64,000 nt of DNA, from the NCBI RefSeq assembly GCF_019443325.1, contig NZ_CP080383.1:2542001-2606000 (forward strand). Direction: 5' to 3'. A program made the translations under genes and the position numbers. Under the pieces are notes generated by a model, which saw only the letters and a list, made by a program, of their open reading frames with translations, had not been told where the DNA came from and did not search any database. The stretch comes from Cryobacterium sp. PAMC25264. Lineage in GTDB: Bacteria; Actinomycetota; Actinomycetes; Actinomycetales; Microbacteriaceae. Shown piece by piece: positions 63,698-64,000 of the stretch (position 1 is the stretch's first letter; each line of letters starts with the position of its first letter).

Positions 63698-64000
63698 CTA
63701 GGGGTTGAGGAGGCGCTCGGAGGCCTTGACGACGTTCGCGAGGAGCATGGCGCGGGTCATCGGGCCCACGCCGCGGGGGTTCGGCGAGAGGTGGCCGGCC
63801 ACCGAGGCGACGTCGGGGTGCACGTCTCCGGTGAGCACGCCCTTGCCGGTCTCCGGGTTCTGCACGCGGGTGATGCCCACGTCGAGCACGGCGGCGCCGG
63901 GCTTGATCCAGTCGGCCTGCACCAGGTGCGGCACGCCCACGGCGGCCACGACGATGTCGGCGCGACGCACCTCGCCGGCCAGGTCGACCGTGCGGGAGTG
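63698..64000 (-). CDS. folD: Methylenetetrahydrofolate dehydrogenase/cyclohydrolase FolD, C-terminal fragment
   Basis: The last 100 residues of FolD; the gene runs off the right edge. [22 protein letters not shown] is the start of the visible part (the Rossmann NADP domain), followed by [14 protein letters not shown] and the hallmark C-terminal [19 protein letters not shown]. The enzyme oxidises 5,10-methylene-tetrahydrofolate and opens the ring to 10-formyl-tetrahydrofolate. Confidence 0.95.
   Translation of the reverse strand, partial: HSRTVDLAGEVRRADIVVAAVGVPHLVQADWIKPGAAVLDVGITRVQNPETGKGVLTGDVHPDVASVAGHLSPNPRGVGPMTRAMLLANVVKASERLLNP

Overview
The window is high-GC DNA from an actinomycete chromosome. 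Several features point to the Microbacteriaceae (Cryobacterium-like is a reasonable guess, not proven): a fused IspD-IspF enzyme, a mycothiol synthase, CarD, a SigK/RskA pair, a GlnR-type regulator, SenX3/RegX3, and intergenic repeats of the TCTCGACAAGCTCGA type. Most of it is ordinary core chromosome with dense short operons. One 1,022-bp IS982-family insertion sequence is the only clear mobile element. There is no prophage, CRISPR array, rRNA operon or restriction/defence island. Two tRNA genes are present (Thr-TGT and Lys-TTT).

Layout. 1-5.6 kb: folate-type reductase and synthase-family genes, an FAD reductase, an OmpR-type two-component pair whose kinase carries a long Ala/Pro linker, and an orphan WXG100 protein. 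5.6-15.8 kb: stand-alone groL under two CIRCE elements, a DUF3048 lipoprotein, cold-shock protein, LytR_C protein, msrB, nitroreductase, SDR enzyme, an acetyltransferase, a ClC channel and a nucleoside deaminase. 15.8-24.5 kb: tRNA-Thr, a DsbA-like protein, an MsmK/UgpC-type ABC ATPase, a DUF4032 kinase-like protein, and the minus-strand block carD-ispDF-cysS-rlmB. 25.4-42.5 kb: a phosphate and nitrogen region with regX3/senX3, phoU, gpmA, ygfZ, the IS982 element, a nitrobindin-like protein, glnR, mshD, ppk1, mutT1 and pstSCAB. The order glnR-mshD and ppk1-mutT1 resembles mycobacteria. 42.8-50.3 kb: pabC, sigK/rskA, tRNA-Lys and a molybdopterin oxidoreductase. 50.4-52.6 kb: fdhD and two probable molybdenum-cofactor accessory genes. 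52.7-58.4 kb: cupin, OhrR/MarR, serine hydrolase, DUF445. 57.4-61.7 kb: a galactose locus (galM, DeoR regulator, galT, galK). 61.8-64 kb: YbaK-like deacylase, gamma carbonic anhydrase and a partial folD.

The genes work together most clearly in the phosphate block. SenX3/RegX3 and PhoU would sense supply through the Pst transporter, and 11-bp PHO-box-like repeats lie upstream of both phoU and pstS. Ppk1 would store phosphate. In the galactose locus a DeoR regulator is divergent from galT-galK.

The most notable oddities are these. Four genes (glnR, pstC, pstB, galM) each need one extra base to restore the reading frame, three of them at a run of C; this looks more like indel error in the sequence than gene decay, but it needs checking. 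The IS982 copy sits exactly between two convergent genes at a CTAG that carries both stop codons. Several families of palindromic intergenic repeats occur, one of them as tandem pairs at two loci. A 37-codon membrane micropeptide is coupled to the nitrobindin-like gene. I found no strong candidate for a wholly new multi-gene system; the orphan WXG100 gene, the DUF4032 kinase-like gene and the degenerate ThiF-like/DUF6457 pair are the best leads.
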